Origin: Lysobacter sp.
Lineage (GTDB): Bacteria > Pseudomonadota > Gammaproteobacteria > Xanthomonadales > Xanthomonadaceae
NCBI GenBank assembly: GCA_013141175.1
Contig: JABFRN010000001.1
Coordinates: 4,050,001 to 4,114,000 of the forward strand
Reading direction: 5' to 3'
DNA length: 64,000 bases
Part shown: positions 35,871 through 45,215 of the stretch, piece by piece
Numbering within the stretch: position 1 is the first letter of the stretch
Layout of the letters: each line of letters opens with the position of its first letter
Notes under the pieces: model-generated
Told to the model about the DNA's origin: nothing
What the model saw: the letters and a program-made list of their open reading frames with translations, nothing else
The model's database searches: none
Program-made: the position numbers and the translations under genes

Positions 35871-37211
35871 TCAAGCCCGCGAATCGCGCCTCGCAGCACC
35901 GGGCTTCGCCGCTCCGCCACGATGCGGTTTCTGGCCTGCGTGCGCGTGCGCGCTGCGGTCGGCCGGTTTGCCGTGCGGGCGATGGCTCGGCTTGCGCGGC
36001 GCGCTGTTGCCGCCCGGACGCTGGTGGCCGCCCCGATTGATCGGCGGCATCGGACCATCCATGCGAAGCGGGTTCTTCGGCGAAAAGCCTTCGACCACGT
36101 CCATCACCACATCGGTCTTGAGCAGGCGCTGGATCTGACGCAGCAGACCGGCTTCTTCCGACGACACCAGCGACAGCGCTTCGCCCTGCATGCCGTTGCG
36201 GCCGGTGCGGCCGATGCGATGGATATAGTCTTCGGCGACCATCGGCAGGTCGTGGTTGATCACCAGCGGCAGATTCGGGATGTCCAGACCGCGAGCGGCG
36301 ACGTCGGTGGCGACCAGAATCCGCGCCTTGCCGGATTTGAACTGGTTCAGCGCCTTCTGACGCTGCGCCTGGCTCTTGTTGCCATGGATCGCGACCGCGG
36401 GCAGACCGGCGGTTTCGAGCTGTTCGGCCAGACGGTTGCAGCCGTGCTTGGTCTTGCCGAAGATCAGGACCTGGTCGCCGTGACGCTTGGTGAGGATGTC
36501 GATCAGCAGATCGCGCTTGCGCGAACCGTCGACCGGATGCACGCGGTGGGTGATGGTCGAGGCGATCGCATTCTGCGTCGACACCTGCACCTGCTGCGGG
36601 TTGCGCATGAATTCCATGGCCAACTGCTTGATCTGCGACTCGAACGTGGCCGAGAACAGCATCGTCTGCCGCTGCGCGGGCACACGGCCGAGGATGCGCT
36701 TCATCGCCGGCAGGAAGCCCATGTCGAGCATGCGGTCGGCTTCGTCCAGGATCAGGATCTCGACCGCATCGAGCTTGGCCGAACCGCGCTCCATGTGATC
36801 GATGAGGCGGCCGGGGGTCGCGACCAGGATATCGACGCCGCGACGCAGGTTGTCGACCTGCGGGCCCATGCCGGCGCCACCGAAGATCGTGGTGACATTG
36901 AGGCGCATGTGCTTGCCGTAGCTGCGAACGCTGTCGGCGACCTGCACCGCAAGCTCACGGGTCGGCACCAGGATCAGTGCGCGCGGCTTGCGCGGGCCGG
37001 TGGCGGGTTTGTTGCCCTCGACCAGACGCTGCAGCAGCGGCAACGCGAACGCGGCGGTCTTGCCGGTTCCGGTCTGGGCGCCGCCCAGAAGATCGTGGCC
37101 GGCCAATGCCAGCGGGATCGCCTGGACCTGGATCGGCGTCGGTGTGGTGTAGTTGTTTTCCGCGAGTGCGCGCAGAAGCGCAGGCGCAAGCCCGAGCGAT
37201 TCGAATGTCAT
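35871..37211 (-). CDS. rhlE: DEAD-box ATP-dependent RNA helicase RhlE
   Basis: 446 aa. The Q motif is FESLGLAPALLRALAENNYTTPTPIQ in two parts, Walker A AQTGTGKTAAFALP, DEAD box LILDEADRMLDMGF, motif III FSATF and motif VI HRIGRTGRNG. From about residue 385 there is a basic tail rich in Arg, Pro, His and Gly (HQRPGGNSAPRKPSHRPHGK), as in RhlE proteins. It remodels RNA in ribosome assembly and decay. A 300-base leader precedes it. Confidence 0.93.
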   Translation of the reverse strand: MTFESLGLAPALLRALAENNYTTPTPIQVQAIPLALAGHDLLGGAQTGTGKTAAFALPLLQRLVEGNKPATGPRKPRALILVPTRELAVQVADSVRSYGKHMRLNVTTIFGGAGMGPQVDNLRRGVDILVATPGRLIDHMERGSAKLDAVEILILDEADRMLDMGFLPAMKRILGRVPAQRQTMLFSATFESQIKQLAMEFMRNPQQVQVSTQNAIASTITHRVHPVDGSRKRDLLIDILTKRHGDQVLIFGKTKHGCNRLAEQLETAGLPAVAIHGNKSQAQRQKALNQFKSGKARILVATDVAARGLDIPNLPLVINHDLPMVAEDYIHRIGRTGRNGMQGEALSLVSSEEAGLLRQIQRLLKTDVVMDVVEGFSPKNPLRMDGPMPPINRGGHQRPGGNSAPRKPSHRPHGKPADRSAHAHAGQKPHRGGAAKPGAARRDSRA

Positions 37212-37513
37212 GTTTGTAGCTCCAGAAGCAGATGCCGCACCGCAAACGAATGCGGAGCGTTACTCGGAGCTTTCCAAAACCGCGCTGCGAGCAAAATGAA
37301 ACGACGCGCCACATGGCGGGTCGTGTTCGGCGCGACGAAAGACGTGCGGGAGAGTGCTGCGGAACCGGTCGCTGCGATCAGCGGGGTTGCAGCGGGCTGC
37401 CATAGGAAAACGGGCCAGCCGTGCGCGAAACGAGTGGAACTGTACGCGAAAAGTATTTGATAAGCCAGCAAAAATCGCCTGCACCACCCATTGCGTCATT
37501 CAGTTTGAACGCC
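37212..37513. other. Intergenic region upstream of rhlE
   Basis: About 300 bases between the rhlE start and the end of the beta-CASP hydrolase gene, both on the minus strand. No gene is recognisable. It must hold the rhlE promoter and perhaps a long structured leader, a feature some cold-induced helicase genes have. Confidence 0.4.
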
Positions 37514-38887
37514 TCAGAGTTCGATTTCCAGTCCGGGCCGCGCCAAAGTCGCGGTGATCCCGTACGCCTCGCCCAACTCACCGGCCAGCGCCTCGCGCGC
37601 CTTGTCCTCGCCGTGGACAAGCGCCAGCGGTGGTCGTCCGGCGAACTGGCCGTACCAGTCCATGAGGCCGCGCTGATCGGTATGCGCCGACAGCCCACCG
37701 ACCGTGTGCCGCTGCGCGTTCACGCGCACATCGTGCCCGTGGATACGCACCCACTTGGCGCCGTCGACGATCCGTCGCCCGGTCGTGCCCTCGGCCTGAT
37801 AGCCGACGAACACGACATGCGTCTGGCGACGATGCAGCCGGTGCTTGAAGTGATGCAGGATGCGCCCGGCGTTGGCCATGCCCGAGCCCGCAATCACGAT
37901 CGCGCCGCGTTCGATGCGGTTGATCGCCATCGACTCGTCCACGGTCTCGGTGATGTGCAGGTTCGGCAACTTGAACGGATTCGGGCGGGCGCGCCAGACC
38001 TGTTTGGCCTCGTCGTCGAACAGTTCCTGATGCCGACCGTACACATCGACCACCTTCGAGGCCATCGGGCTGTCGAGGAAGATCTGCCAGCGCGACATCT
38101 TCCAGTCGTCCCAGTGCTTGGCGAACCAGTACAGCAGCTCCTGCGTGCGACCGACCGCGAACGCCGGAATCAGCACGCAGCCGCCGGATCGCCAGGCGTC
38201 GTCGAGGATCTCTTCGAGCTCGTGGATGGTTTCGGCGCGCTCGCGATGCAGACGGTCGCCGTAGGTCGATTCCATCAGTACGAGGTCCGCTTCAGTGATG
38301 ACCGCGGGGTCGCGCAGGATCGGCGTGCCTTTCGGGCCGAGGTCGCCGGAGAATACGAGCTTCTTGCCATCGCCCCACAGCTCGACGCTGCACGATCCGA
38401 GGATGTGGCCGGCGTCGCGGAAGCACATTTCCACGCCCGGAAAGAGTTCGGTGCGGGTGTCGTAGGGGATCGCTTCGACCTGCTGCATCGCCACGCGCAC
38501 ATCGTCCTTGGTATACAGCGGCACGGCTTCGGGCTGGCCGCGACGACGATCGCGATTGGCGCGCATCGCCTCGCCTTCGGCGATGCCGGCGGCGTCCATC
38601 AGCATCACCGGCATCAGGTCTGCGGTCGCGGTCTGGGCGTAGATCGGGCCACGGAACCCGCGTTGCACCAGCAACGGCACCCGGCCGATATGGTCGATGT
38701 GGGCGTGGCTGAGGATCAGCGCATCGATCCGCGACGGCTCGAACGGAAATGCCTCCGCATTCCGCGCCTCGGCCTCGGGGCTGCCCTGGATCATGCCGCA
38801 GTCGATCAGCAGTTGCTTGCCGCCGGTTTCGATCTCGTGCAGGGAACCGGTGACTTCACCGGCGGCGCCGTGGAAGAGTACGCGCAT
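37514..38887 (-). CDS. Metallo-beta-lactamase fold, beta-CASP RNA-processing type hydrolase
   Basis: 457 aa from ATG 38887 (MRVLFHGAAGEVTGSLHEIE). The zinc motif is LSHAHIDHIGRVP, with further ligands in DAGHILGSCSVEL and FSGDLGPKGTPIL. The beta-CASP insertion carries PAFAVGRTQELLYW, and the C-terminal metal-site segment is VNAQRHTVGGLSAHTDQRGL. The family includes RNA 3'-processing nucleases such as CPSF-73-like and RNase J relatives. It lies upstream of rhlE on the same strand, so a role with RNA is plausible. Confidence 0.9.
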   Translation of the reverse strand: MRVLFHGAAGEVTGSLHEIETGGKQLLIDCGMIQGSPEAEARNAEAFPFEPSRIDALILSHAHIDHIGRVPLLVQRGFRGPIYAQTATADLMPVMLMDAAGIAEGEAMRANRDRRRGQPEAVPLYTKDDVRVAMQQVEAIPYDTRTELFPGVEMCFRDAGHILGSCSVELWGDGKKLVFSGDLGPKGTPILRDPAVITEADLVLMESTYGDRLHRERAETIHELEEILDDAWRSGGCVLIPAFAVGRTQELLYWFAKHWDDWKMSRWQIFLDSPMASKVVDVYGRHQELFDDEAKQVWRARPNPFKLPNLHITETVDESMAINRIERGAIVIAGSGMANAGRILHHFKHRLHRRQTHVVFVGYQAEGTTGRRIVDGAKWVRIHGHDVRVNAQRHTVGGLSAHTDQRGLMDWYGQFAGRPPLALVHGEDKAREALAGELGEAYGITATLARPGLEIEL

Positions 38888-39080
38888 TGTCTTTTCGCCT
38901 GTTCCGGTCACATCCGCCGCAACTTACCACGGGCCGCTGCTGGTCCGGGAAGACCGCAACGAACACGGCTGCAACATGACCTTCGACACCCGAACCCGAC
39001 TCCGCGACGAGTTAAAGTCGGGGGTCGCCCAACAAGGCGCGCCCGCCAATCCATGCAAAGCCCTCCGGGCCGGAGATTCC

Positions 39081-41195
39081 GTGAACGCTCAAGCCTCCTC
39101 GATCCTCAAACCACGCGTGCTGATGCTGTCCCTCGCCATCGCCGCTTCCTTGACCGCGTGCAAAAAGGACGATGCCGCCCCTGCCACTGCGGAGCCCGCC
39201 GCGCAGGCTGCAGCCGCACTGACCCTCGACGAAAGCAAACTGCCGCCGTTCAACCAGTTCAAGCCGTCCGACCTCGACAGCGCCAAGAATGCCTGTACCG
39301 ACTTTGGCGGTTACATCAACGGCAAGTGGCTGGCCGCCAATGCGATCCCGGGCGACCGCACTTCGTGGGGCGCGTTCGAAATGTTGGGCGAGCGCTCGCT
39401 CGCGGTGCAGCACCAACTGGTCGAACAGGCCGCCGCGATGAAGGACGCCAAGGGCGTCGACAAGATCGTCGGCGACTTCTGGGCGACCGGCATGGACGAG
39501 GCCAAGATCAACGCACAGGGCATCGCCCCGCTCAAGAGCCGTCTCGATGCCATCGACGCCCTGGCGGATGGCCCTGCAGTGGCCGAGTATCTGCGGCAGT
39601 CGTTCGCGAAGGGCGAAGGCAGCCTGTTCGGCTTCGGCCCGAACGCCGACTTCAACGATTCGTCGATGAACATCGCCTATGTCGCGCAGGGCGGCCTCGG
39701 CCTGCCCGACCCGGCGTACTACTTCGACAAGGACAAGCAGGACAAGCTGGCTGCGTATGAACAGCACGTCGCCAAAGTCCTGGAACTGTCCGGGACCGCC
39801 GCCGCCGACGCGGCCAAACAGGCGAAGGATGTGATCGCGTTCGAAACCCGTCTGGCCAAAGTGTCGAAGTCCAGCGAAGAGCTGTCGCGCGATGTGCAGT
39901 TGTATTACAACCCGGTCGATCTGGCCAAGGCCGACCAGCTCACCCCGAATTTCTCGTGGACGAAATTCTTCGAATCGCAGGGCGTCGCCGCACCGAAGAT
40001 GTTCTCGCTGGCGATGCCGGAATTCCACGCGGAAGTCTCGAAGATGCTGGCCGATACGCCGGTCGCTGCCTGGAAGAGCTACCTGCGCTTCCAGACCGTC
40101 GACGGCGCTTCGCCGTTCCTGAGCGAAGCCTTCGTGCAGGAGAACTTCAACTTCTATCGCAAGGCATTGCGTGGACAGAAGGAGATGAAACCGCGCTGGA
40201 AGCGCGTGCTCGATACGATCGAAGGCCAGGCCGGCGAAGCGCTGGGCCAGATGTACGTGAAGGTGGCGTTCCCGGCCGAATCGAAGGCGCGGATGGATGA
40301 GCTGGTCAAGAATCTCAGCGCGTCGCTCAAGGGCAGGATCGAGGGTCTGGCGTGGATGAGCCCGGAGACCAAGAAGAAAGCGCTGGAAAAATGGTCCAGC
40401 TTCACGCCGAAGATCGGTTACCCCGACAAATGGCGCGAATGGACGGGTCTGGAAACCACGCGCAACAGCTACATCGAAAACGTGCTGGCCGCCAATGCGT
40501 TCAATTACCAGTGGAACCTGTCGAAGATCGGCAAGCCGGTGGACAAGACCGAATGGGGCATGAGCCCGCAGACGGTCAATGCCTACTACAACCCGCAGCA
40601 GAACGAGATCGTGTTCCCGGCGGCGATCCTGCAGCCGCCGTTCTTCGATGCCAAGGCCGACGACGCGCTGAACTACGGCGGCATCGGTGCGGTGATCGGC
40701 CATGAAATGATCCACGGTTACGACGATCAGGGCAGCCGTTTCGGCCCGACCGGCAACTTCGAGAACTGGTGGACGCCGGCCGACGCCACCGGCTTCTCGG
40801 CCCTGACCAAGAAGCTCGTGAGCCAATTCGACGGTTATGAAGCCGTCCCGGGCATGAAGGTCAACGGCAACCTGACCCTGGGCGAGAACATCGCGGACCT
40901 CGGCGGTCTGGCGGTGGCTTACGACGCCTTCAAGACGGCGACCGATGGCAAGCCCGACGCGAACATCGATGGCATCAACCGCGAGCAGCGGTTCTTCCTG
41001 AACTGGGGCACGGTGTGGCGCCGCAACTTCACTCCGGACGAGCTGAAAGTGCGCCTGACCACCGACCCGCACGCCCCGGCGAACTTCCGCGCCATCGGTT
41101 CGCCGTCGAACCATCCCGCGTTCGCCGCAGCGTTCTCGTGCAAGGCCGGCGATGCGATGGTCCGCGACGGTGACAAGCGGATCGTGATCTGGTGA
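39081..41195 (+). CDS. M13-family metallopeptidase, lipoprotein
   Basis: 704 aa from GTG 39081 with GGAG 5 bases upstream; the lipoprotein signal ends LAIAASLTAC. The neprilysin-type domains are complete: N-terminal helical domain with DFGGYINGKWLA, the substrate motif NAYYNPQQNEIVFPAAIL, the zinc motif IGHEMIHGYDDQG (HEMIH 541-545), and the third ligand Glu602 with Asp606 in ENIADLGGL. It should be an active periplasmic oligopeptidase. The gene is followed by a terminator. A related but degenerate gene lies 2 kb downstream. Confidence 0.94.
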   Translation: MNAQASSILKPRVLMLSLAIAASLTACKKDDAAPATAEPAAQAAAALTLDESKLPPFNQFKPSDLDSAKNACTDFGGYINGKWLAANAIPGDRTSWGAFEMLGERSLAVQHQLVEQAAAMKDAKGVDKIVGDFWATGMDEAKINAQGIAPLKSRLDAIDALADGPAVAEYLRQSFAKGEGSLFGFGPNADFNDSSMNIAYVAQGGLGLPDPAYYFDKDKQDKLAAYEQHVAKVLELSGTAAADAAKQAKDVIAFETRLAKVSKSSEELSRDVQLYYNPVDLAKADQLTPNFSWTKFFESQGVAAPKMFSLAMPEFHAEVSKMLADTPVAAWKSYLRFQTVDGASPFLSEAFVQENFNFYRKALRGQKEMKPRWKRVLDTIEGQAGEALGQMYVKVAFPAESKARMDELVKNLSASLKGRIEGLAWMSPETKKKALEKWSSFTPKIGYPDKWREWTGLETTRNSYIENVLAANAFNYQWNLSKIGKPVDKTEWGMSPQTVNAYYNPQQNEIVFPAAILQPPFFDAKADDALNYGGIGAVIGHEMIHGYDDQGSRFGPTGNFENWWTPADATGFSALTKKLVSQFDGYEAVPGMKVNGNLTLGENIADLGGLAVAYDAFKTATDGKPDANIDGINREQRFFLNWGTVWRRNFTPDELKVRLTTDPHAPANFRAIGSPSNHPAFAAAFSCKAGDAMVRDGDKRIVIW

Positions 41196-41233
41196 GTCCG
41201 GGCGACGCGGCCGGGCCGTGTCGTCACAACACC

Positions 41234-41266
41234 GAAGGCCCGGGGAAACCCGGGCCTTCTTCGTTT
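41234..41266 (+). terminator. Rho-independent terminator after the M13 peptidase gene
   Basis: GAAGGCCCGGG-GAAA-CCCGGGCCTTC followed by TTCGTTTTC. Confidence 0.85.
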
Positions 41267-41485
41267 TCGGCGAAGTGCTGCATCCGGCGCGCGCAACAGG
41301 CCGTATCCACTGGCATGCACATATCGCCGCCATGTTTCACCGCACAGCGCGCCCACATCGGCGGCAAGCATGGCGATCGCGCATCCATCATGCGCAAATG
41401 CACGATGGAAAACCCGCACTTGCTGTCCGCTACGTTGTCCGCGAATATCACCCGCTGTCTCTCTCCCGATGGTGCAGGATCCCGG

Positions 41486-42061
41486 ATGCCCGATTTGCGC
41501 ACCGACAACACCACCCAGGACCCGCCCGCGCTCGACGCACTGCTGATCGAAGTCGCTGGCGGAAGTCGGAATGCCTTCGAATCGCTGTATCGCGCCACTT
41601 CGTCGAAGCTGCTCGGCATCTGTGTCCGGGTGTTGTCGGATCGCACCGAGGCTGAGGATGTGTTGCAGGACGTGTTCACCACGATCTGGCACAAGGCGCA
41701 CCAATTCGATGCGACGCGCGCCAGCCCGATCGCATGGTTGGCGATGATCGCCCGCAACAAAGCCATCGATCGCCTCCGCGCCCAGCCTGCGCGTGGCGTG
41801 CTTGCCCCGATCGAATTCGCGGACGATATCGCCGACAGCGGCGCCACACCGCTGCAGACCGCCGTATCCGCCGACGAGCGCGACCGCCTCGAAGCCTGCA
41901 TGCGCCAGCTCGATGCGCGCCGGCAGTCGCTGATACGGGCGGCTTTTTTCGATGGCTCGACCTATGAGGAGCTGGCCCAGCGCATCGCATCGCCGCTGGG
42001 ATCGGTCAAAAGCTGGATCCGCCGTGGCCTGCTGCAACTGCGCGGGTGTCTGGAGTCGTGA
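41486..42061 (+). CDS. ECF-type RNA polymerase sigma factor
   Basis: 191 aa from ATG 41486; the frame is open further upstream through the terminator, so the longer start is rejected. Region 2 reads FESLYRATSSKLLGICVRVL and RTEAEDVLQDVFTTIWHKA. Region 4 reads RRQSLIRAAFFDGSTYEELA and SPLGSVKSWIRRGLLQLRG. It would direct RNA polymerase to a regulon controlled by the anti-sigma factor encoded next; the stop overlaps that start by four bases (GTGA). Confidence 0.92.
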   Translation: MPDLRTDNTTQDPPALDALLIEVAGGSRNAFESLYRATSSKLLGICVRVLSDRTEAEDVLQDVFTTIWHKAHQFDATRASPIAWLAMIARNKAIDRLRAQPARGVLAPIEFADDIADSGATPLQTAVSADERDRLEACMRQLDARRQSLIRAAFFDGSTYEELAQRIASPLGSVKSWIRRGLLQLRGCLES

Positions 42062-42873
42062 ACGTCCGCGACTTCCACGATCAGGATTTCGACGGCCCGG
42101 AACCGCCTTCGGCCGATCTGCTGGCCGGCGAATACGTGCTGGGTGTCCTCGACGCCGAAACCCGCCGGGAAGTACACGGCCGGATCGCGCGCGACCCGGG
42201 CTTCGCGCGTCTCGTCGTCGATTGGGAACACCGGTTGGCATCGCTGATCGACAGCGGCGGCCTCGCCGATGTGCCGCCGCATCTGTGGCCACGCATCCGC
42301 AGCCGTCTTGGCTGGCCGGCAGTGGATTCGTCGAGCGCGCCGGCGCGCACGCGACTCTGGCAGAGCACCGCATTCTGGCGTGCCGCAACCGGTCTGGCGG
42401 CTGCGGCAGCGCTGGCCGCCATCGTCATCGGCCCACTGGGACTGTTCCGGGACGATGCCCTGCCGGGCCCGGGGCCCGGCCCGATCGCAATCGAACCGAC
42501 ACCGCCGACGCCTGCGATCGAAGATCCGTCCGCACCGAAGCCGGTCACCACCCTCGCCCACGACGACGGCAGCCCCGGTTGGCTGGCATCGGTCGACCCG
42601 GGCAAGGGCACGGTCCTGATGGTGCCAGTGCCCGCGCCTGCCGATGCCGAAGGCCGCGTGCCCGAGCTGTGGCTGATTCCGCCCGGCGGCACCGCGAAAT
42701 CGCTCGGCATCGTCTCGATCGACCGTTCGCATACGGTCAAGGTGCCCGAGACGTTGCGCGATGCGCTGGCGAAGGGCGCGGTGCTCGCGATCACGCTCGA
42801 GCCGATCGGCGGCGCACCACAGGGTGTGGCGACCGGTCCGATCATCGCGAAGGGCGCGATCGTGACCTTGTAG
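42058..42873 (+). CDS. Anti-sigma factor of the RskA type
   Basis: 271 aa from GTG 42058. An N-terminal zinc-less anti-sigma domain (LLAGEYVLGVLDAETRREVH) precedes one membrane segment (ATGLAAAAALAAIVIGPLGL), a Pro-rich linker and the periplasmic RskA domain (LWLIPPGGTAKSLGIVSID, then AVLAITLEPIGGAPQG). It should hold the sigma factor at the inner membrane until a periplasmic signal arrives. The GTGA overlap supports coupled synthesis. Confidence 0.92.
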   Translation: MNVRDFHDQDFDGPEPPSADLLAGEYVLGVLDAETRREVHGRIARDPGFARLVVDWEHRLASLIDSGGLADVPPHLWPRIRSRLGWPAVDSSSAPARTRLWQSTAFWRAATGLAAAAALAAIVIGPLGLFRDDALPGPGPGPIAIEPTPPTPAIEDPSAPKPVTTLAHDDGSPGWLASVDPGKGTVLMVPVPAPADAEGRVPELWLIPPGGTAKSLGIVSIDRSHTVKVPETLRDALAKGAVLAITLEPIGGAPQGVATGPIIAKGAIVTL

Positions 42874-43111
42874 CCATCGCGAATCATTCGCGGGGCGGCT
42901 GCATCCGCAGCAGCCGTTCTCGCGTGGAGGTGCCGACAGCGCGGGAATTGCGCATGCCGGTGCCCACGCACACTGTTTCGAATGCACCAACGGCCGCACC
43001 CTGCATATCCAGCGAATCCGACGGCATCGCACGGATCGGAATTGCAGCGGATACCGCAGCGCGGCCTGCGGAACGTGACGCAGGCGGGTTCGGGGCCCCG
43101 CGCGCCCTTGC

Positions 43112-43117
43112 TACACT
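43112..43117 (+). promoter_or_regulatory. Putative -10 element for the degenerate M13 gene
   Basis: TACACT in TGCTACACTGCGGC, 31 bases before ATG 43149. A possible -35 TTCGGG lies 17 bases upstream. GCGGCG (43118-43123) can pair with CGCCGC (43139-43144), leaving AAAAGGA in the loop. Confidence 0.45.
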
Positions 43118-43148
43118 GCGGCGCCCCCCGAAAAGGACCGCCGCCACG

Positions 43149-45173
43149 ATGTCGACCCTGCCCGTCCTGCGCCCCGCCGCGCTTGCCCTCTGTCTCGTGA
43201 TGGCGATCGCCGCGCCGAATGCGGATGCTGCCAAGAAACGCAAGCCTGCGACGCCCGCGCCGAAAGCCGCGCCGGCGGTCACCGGCTGCACCGATCTCTA
43301 CACGTTCGCCAATGCGGACTGGCTTAAATCGCATCCGGTTCCGTCCGAAGGCAGCGTCAGCGCGCTCGGCGAACTTGCGGCGCGTGCGCAGCAGCAACAG
43401 CGCGATCTGCTCGAAGCCGCAGCCAAATCGCCGCAGACTCCGGTGCAGAGGCTGCTCGGCGATTTCTGGGCCAGCGGTCTGGACGAAGCCGCCGTCGATC
43501 GCGATGGCGCCGCGCCGATCGCACCGCTGCTGGCGCGGATCGGCGCGATCAAGAAGCCGCAGGACGTGGCACCGGCCATCGCGGCACTGCATCAGGTCGG
43601 GATCCCGGTGGCGTTCAACTTCACCTCGGACATCGACCTCAAGAATCTCGACACCTACTTCGGCTACTTCTCCCAGGGCGGCCTCGGCCTGCCCGACCCC
43701 ACTTTCTACACCCGCACCGACGCCGATGCCCGGGCCCTGCTCGGCCGCTACAACGGCCATGTGCAGAAGATCCTCGTGCTCTCGGGCACGCCGCAATCGA
43801 AGGTCGCTGGCGAAGCGCAGCTCGTCATCGACCTCGAAACCCGGATCGCGCGTCTGTCGAAGACGCAGGCCCAGTTGCAGGGCCTGAGAGTCAACTACAA
43901 TCCCGTGCCGACCAAGGACTTCGCGAAGAAGTACCGCAACCTGCAGTTGGCTGCCTTCCTCAAAGCGCAGAACGTGACTGCGGAACAGGTGTCGATGGCC
44001 GACACCGCCCTGTTCGCCCAGATCGACAAGCTCGCCGGCAGCCTCAAGCCTGCGCAGTGGCAGGCCTATCTGCGCTTCCAGGTCGGCAACACGATGGCAC
44101 CGTACCTGAGCAAGCAGTGGCGCGATGCCGACCACGAATTCCGCGGCCGTCTTCTGCGCGGTGAAGACGAACCCGCGCCGCGCTGGCGCCAGGTCCTGGA
44201 CGCGATCAACGCATCGGCAGGCGCGATGGTGGCGCAGGAATACGTCGCGCGCCATCTGCCCGACGCCACCCGCGAGCGCGCGGACGCGATCTCGCGCGGC
44301 GCCAGGGAATCGTTGGGCAACGCGATCGAACGCAATACCTGGATGGACGCGCAGGCCAAGATCGAAGCGCGCTCGAAGCTCGATCGCTTGAAGATCGAAA
44401 TCGGCAAACCGCGCACCGATCTGGATTTCACGGTCCAACCGATGGGTCGCGGCAGTTTCGGCGGCAACATCCTGATCGCGTCGACCTGGCACCACCGCGA
44501 AGAAATGAAACGCATCGGCCGCGCCAGCGCCGATCGTCGCTGGGACGTGCTGCCGCAGTATCCCGCGCTGGGCTACGACCTCGCGCACAACCGGATCTTC
44601 ATCACTGCGGCGGTGCTGCAAGCGCCGGTGCTCGACATGGGCCAGCCGCTCCCCGCGCAGTACGGCAGTTTCGGTGCGATGGTCGGCCACGAACTGAGTC
44701 GCGCGGTCGATGCCAAGGGCCGCCGGATCGATGCTGCGGAAACCCTGCGCGACTGGTGGTCGCCGGCCACCGCAGCCGCGTGGGACGCGCGGATCGCGCC
44801 GCTCGCGGGCGTCTATGGCCGCTTCGCCTATCCGGGCAACGCCGCGCTGAAAATCGACGGCGCACGCATGCGCGACGAGAGCGCGATCGATCTTTCGGGC
44901 CTTGAACTGGCCTGGGCCGCCTACGAGAAAGCCGAGCCGCAGGCCACGGCCGCGAATCAACAGCAGTTCTTCCGCGGTTGGGCGCGACTGTGGGCGCAGC
45001 AACTGTCGCAGCAGACCGCGAGCACGCACGCTGCCTTCTCGGCCTATCCGCCCGGACAATGGCGCGCGAACGTACCCGCGATGCAACTGCCGGCACTGGG
45101 CAAAGCCTTCGCCTGCAAGGCAGGCAATGCGATGCTGGTCGCAGACACCGAGCAGCTGTCGATCTGGCGCTGA
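43149..45173 (+). CDS. M13-family protein lacking a zinc ligand, probable pseudopeptidase
   Basis: 674 aa with a signal peptide (ALALCLVMAIAAPNADA). It follows the fold of the M13 enzyme at 39081 throughout, for example YFGYFSQGGLGLPDPTFYTR and the C-terminal CKAGNAML. The zinc motif reads GHELSRAVD: His514 and Glu515 remain, but the second histidine is Arg518. The third ligand Glu577 and Asp581 remain in ESAIDLSGL, while the substrate-binding NAYYNP motif is replaced by AHNRIFITAAVL. It is probably inactive as a zinc peptidase and may act as a binding or regulatory protein. The frame is intact, so it is not a decayed gene. Confidence 0.88.
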   Translation: MSTLPVLRPAALALCLVMAIAAPNADAAKKRKPATPAPKAAPAVTGCTDLYTFANADWLKSHPVPSEGSVSALGELAARAQQQQRDLLEAAAKSPQTPVQRLLGDFWASGLDEAAVDRDGAAPIAPLLARIGAIKKPQDVAPAIAALHQVGIPVAFNFTSDIDLKNLDTYFGYFSQGGLGLPDPTFYTRTDADARALLGRYNGHVQKILVLSGTPQSKVAGEAQLVIDLETRIARLSKTQAQLQGLRVNYNPVPTKDFAKKYRNLQLAAFLKAQNVTAEQVSMADTALFAQIDKLAGSLKPAQWQAYLRFQVGNTMAPYLSKQWRDADHEFRGRLLRGEDEPAPRWRQVLDAINASAGAMVAQEYVARHLPDATRERADAISRGARESLGNAIERNTWMDAQAKIEARSKLDRLKIEIGKPRTDLDFTVQPMGRGSFGGNILIASTWHHREEMKRIGRASADRRWDVLPQYPALGYDLAHNRIFITAAVLQAPVLDMGQPLPAQYGSFGAMVGHELSRAVDAKGRRIDAAETLRDWWSPATAAAWDARIAPLAGVYGRFAYPGNAALKIDGARMRDESAIDLSGLELAWAAYEKAEPQATAANQQQFFRGWARLWAQQLSQQTASTHAAFSAYPPGQWRANVPAMQLPALGKAFACKAGNAMLVADTEQLSIWR

Positions 45174-45215
45174 GCCCCGATCCGGCACTGAACCCATCGA
45201 AACGACGGCCACCTC

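Noticed and set aside
37421-39760. Plus-strand frame across the beta-CASP hydrolase gene
   Set aside because: Antisense to a gene with a clear zinc motif. Its end overlaps the true M13 peptidase in another frame.
41952-43148. N-terminal extension of the degenerate M13 gene
   Set aside because: The frame is open through the anti-sigma gene, but the signal peptide at 43149 and the promoter at 43112 define the real start.
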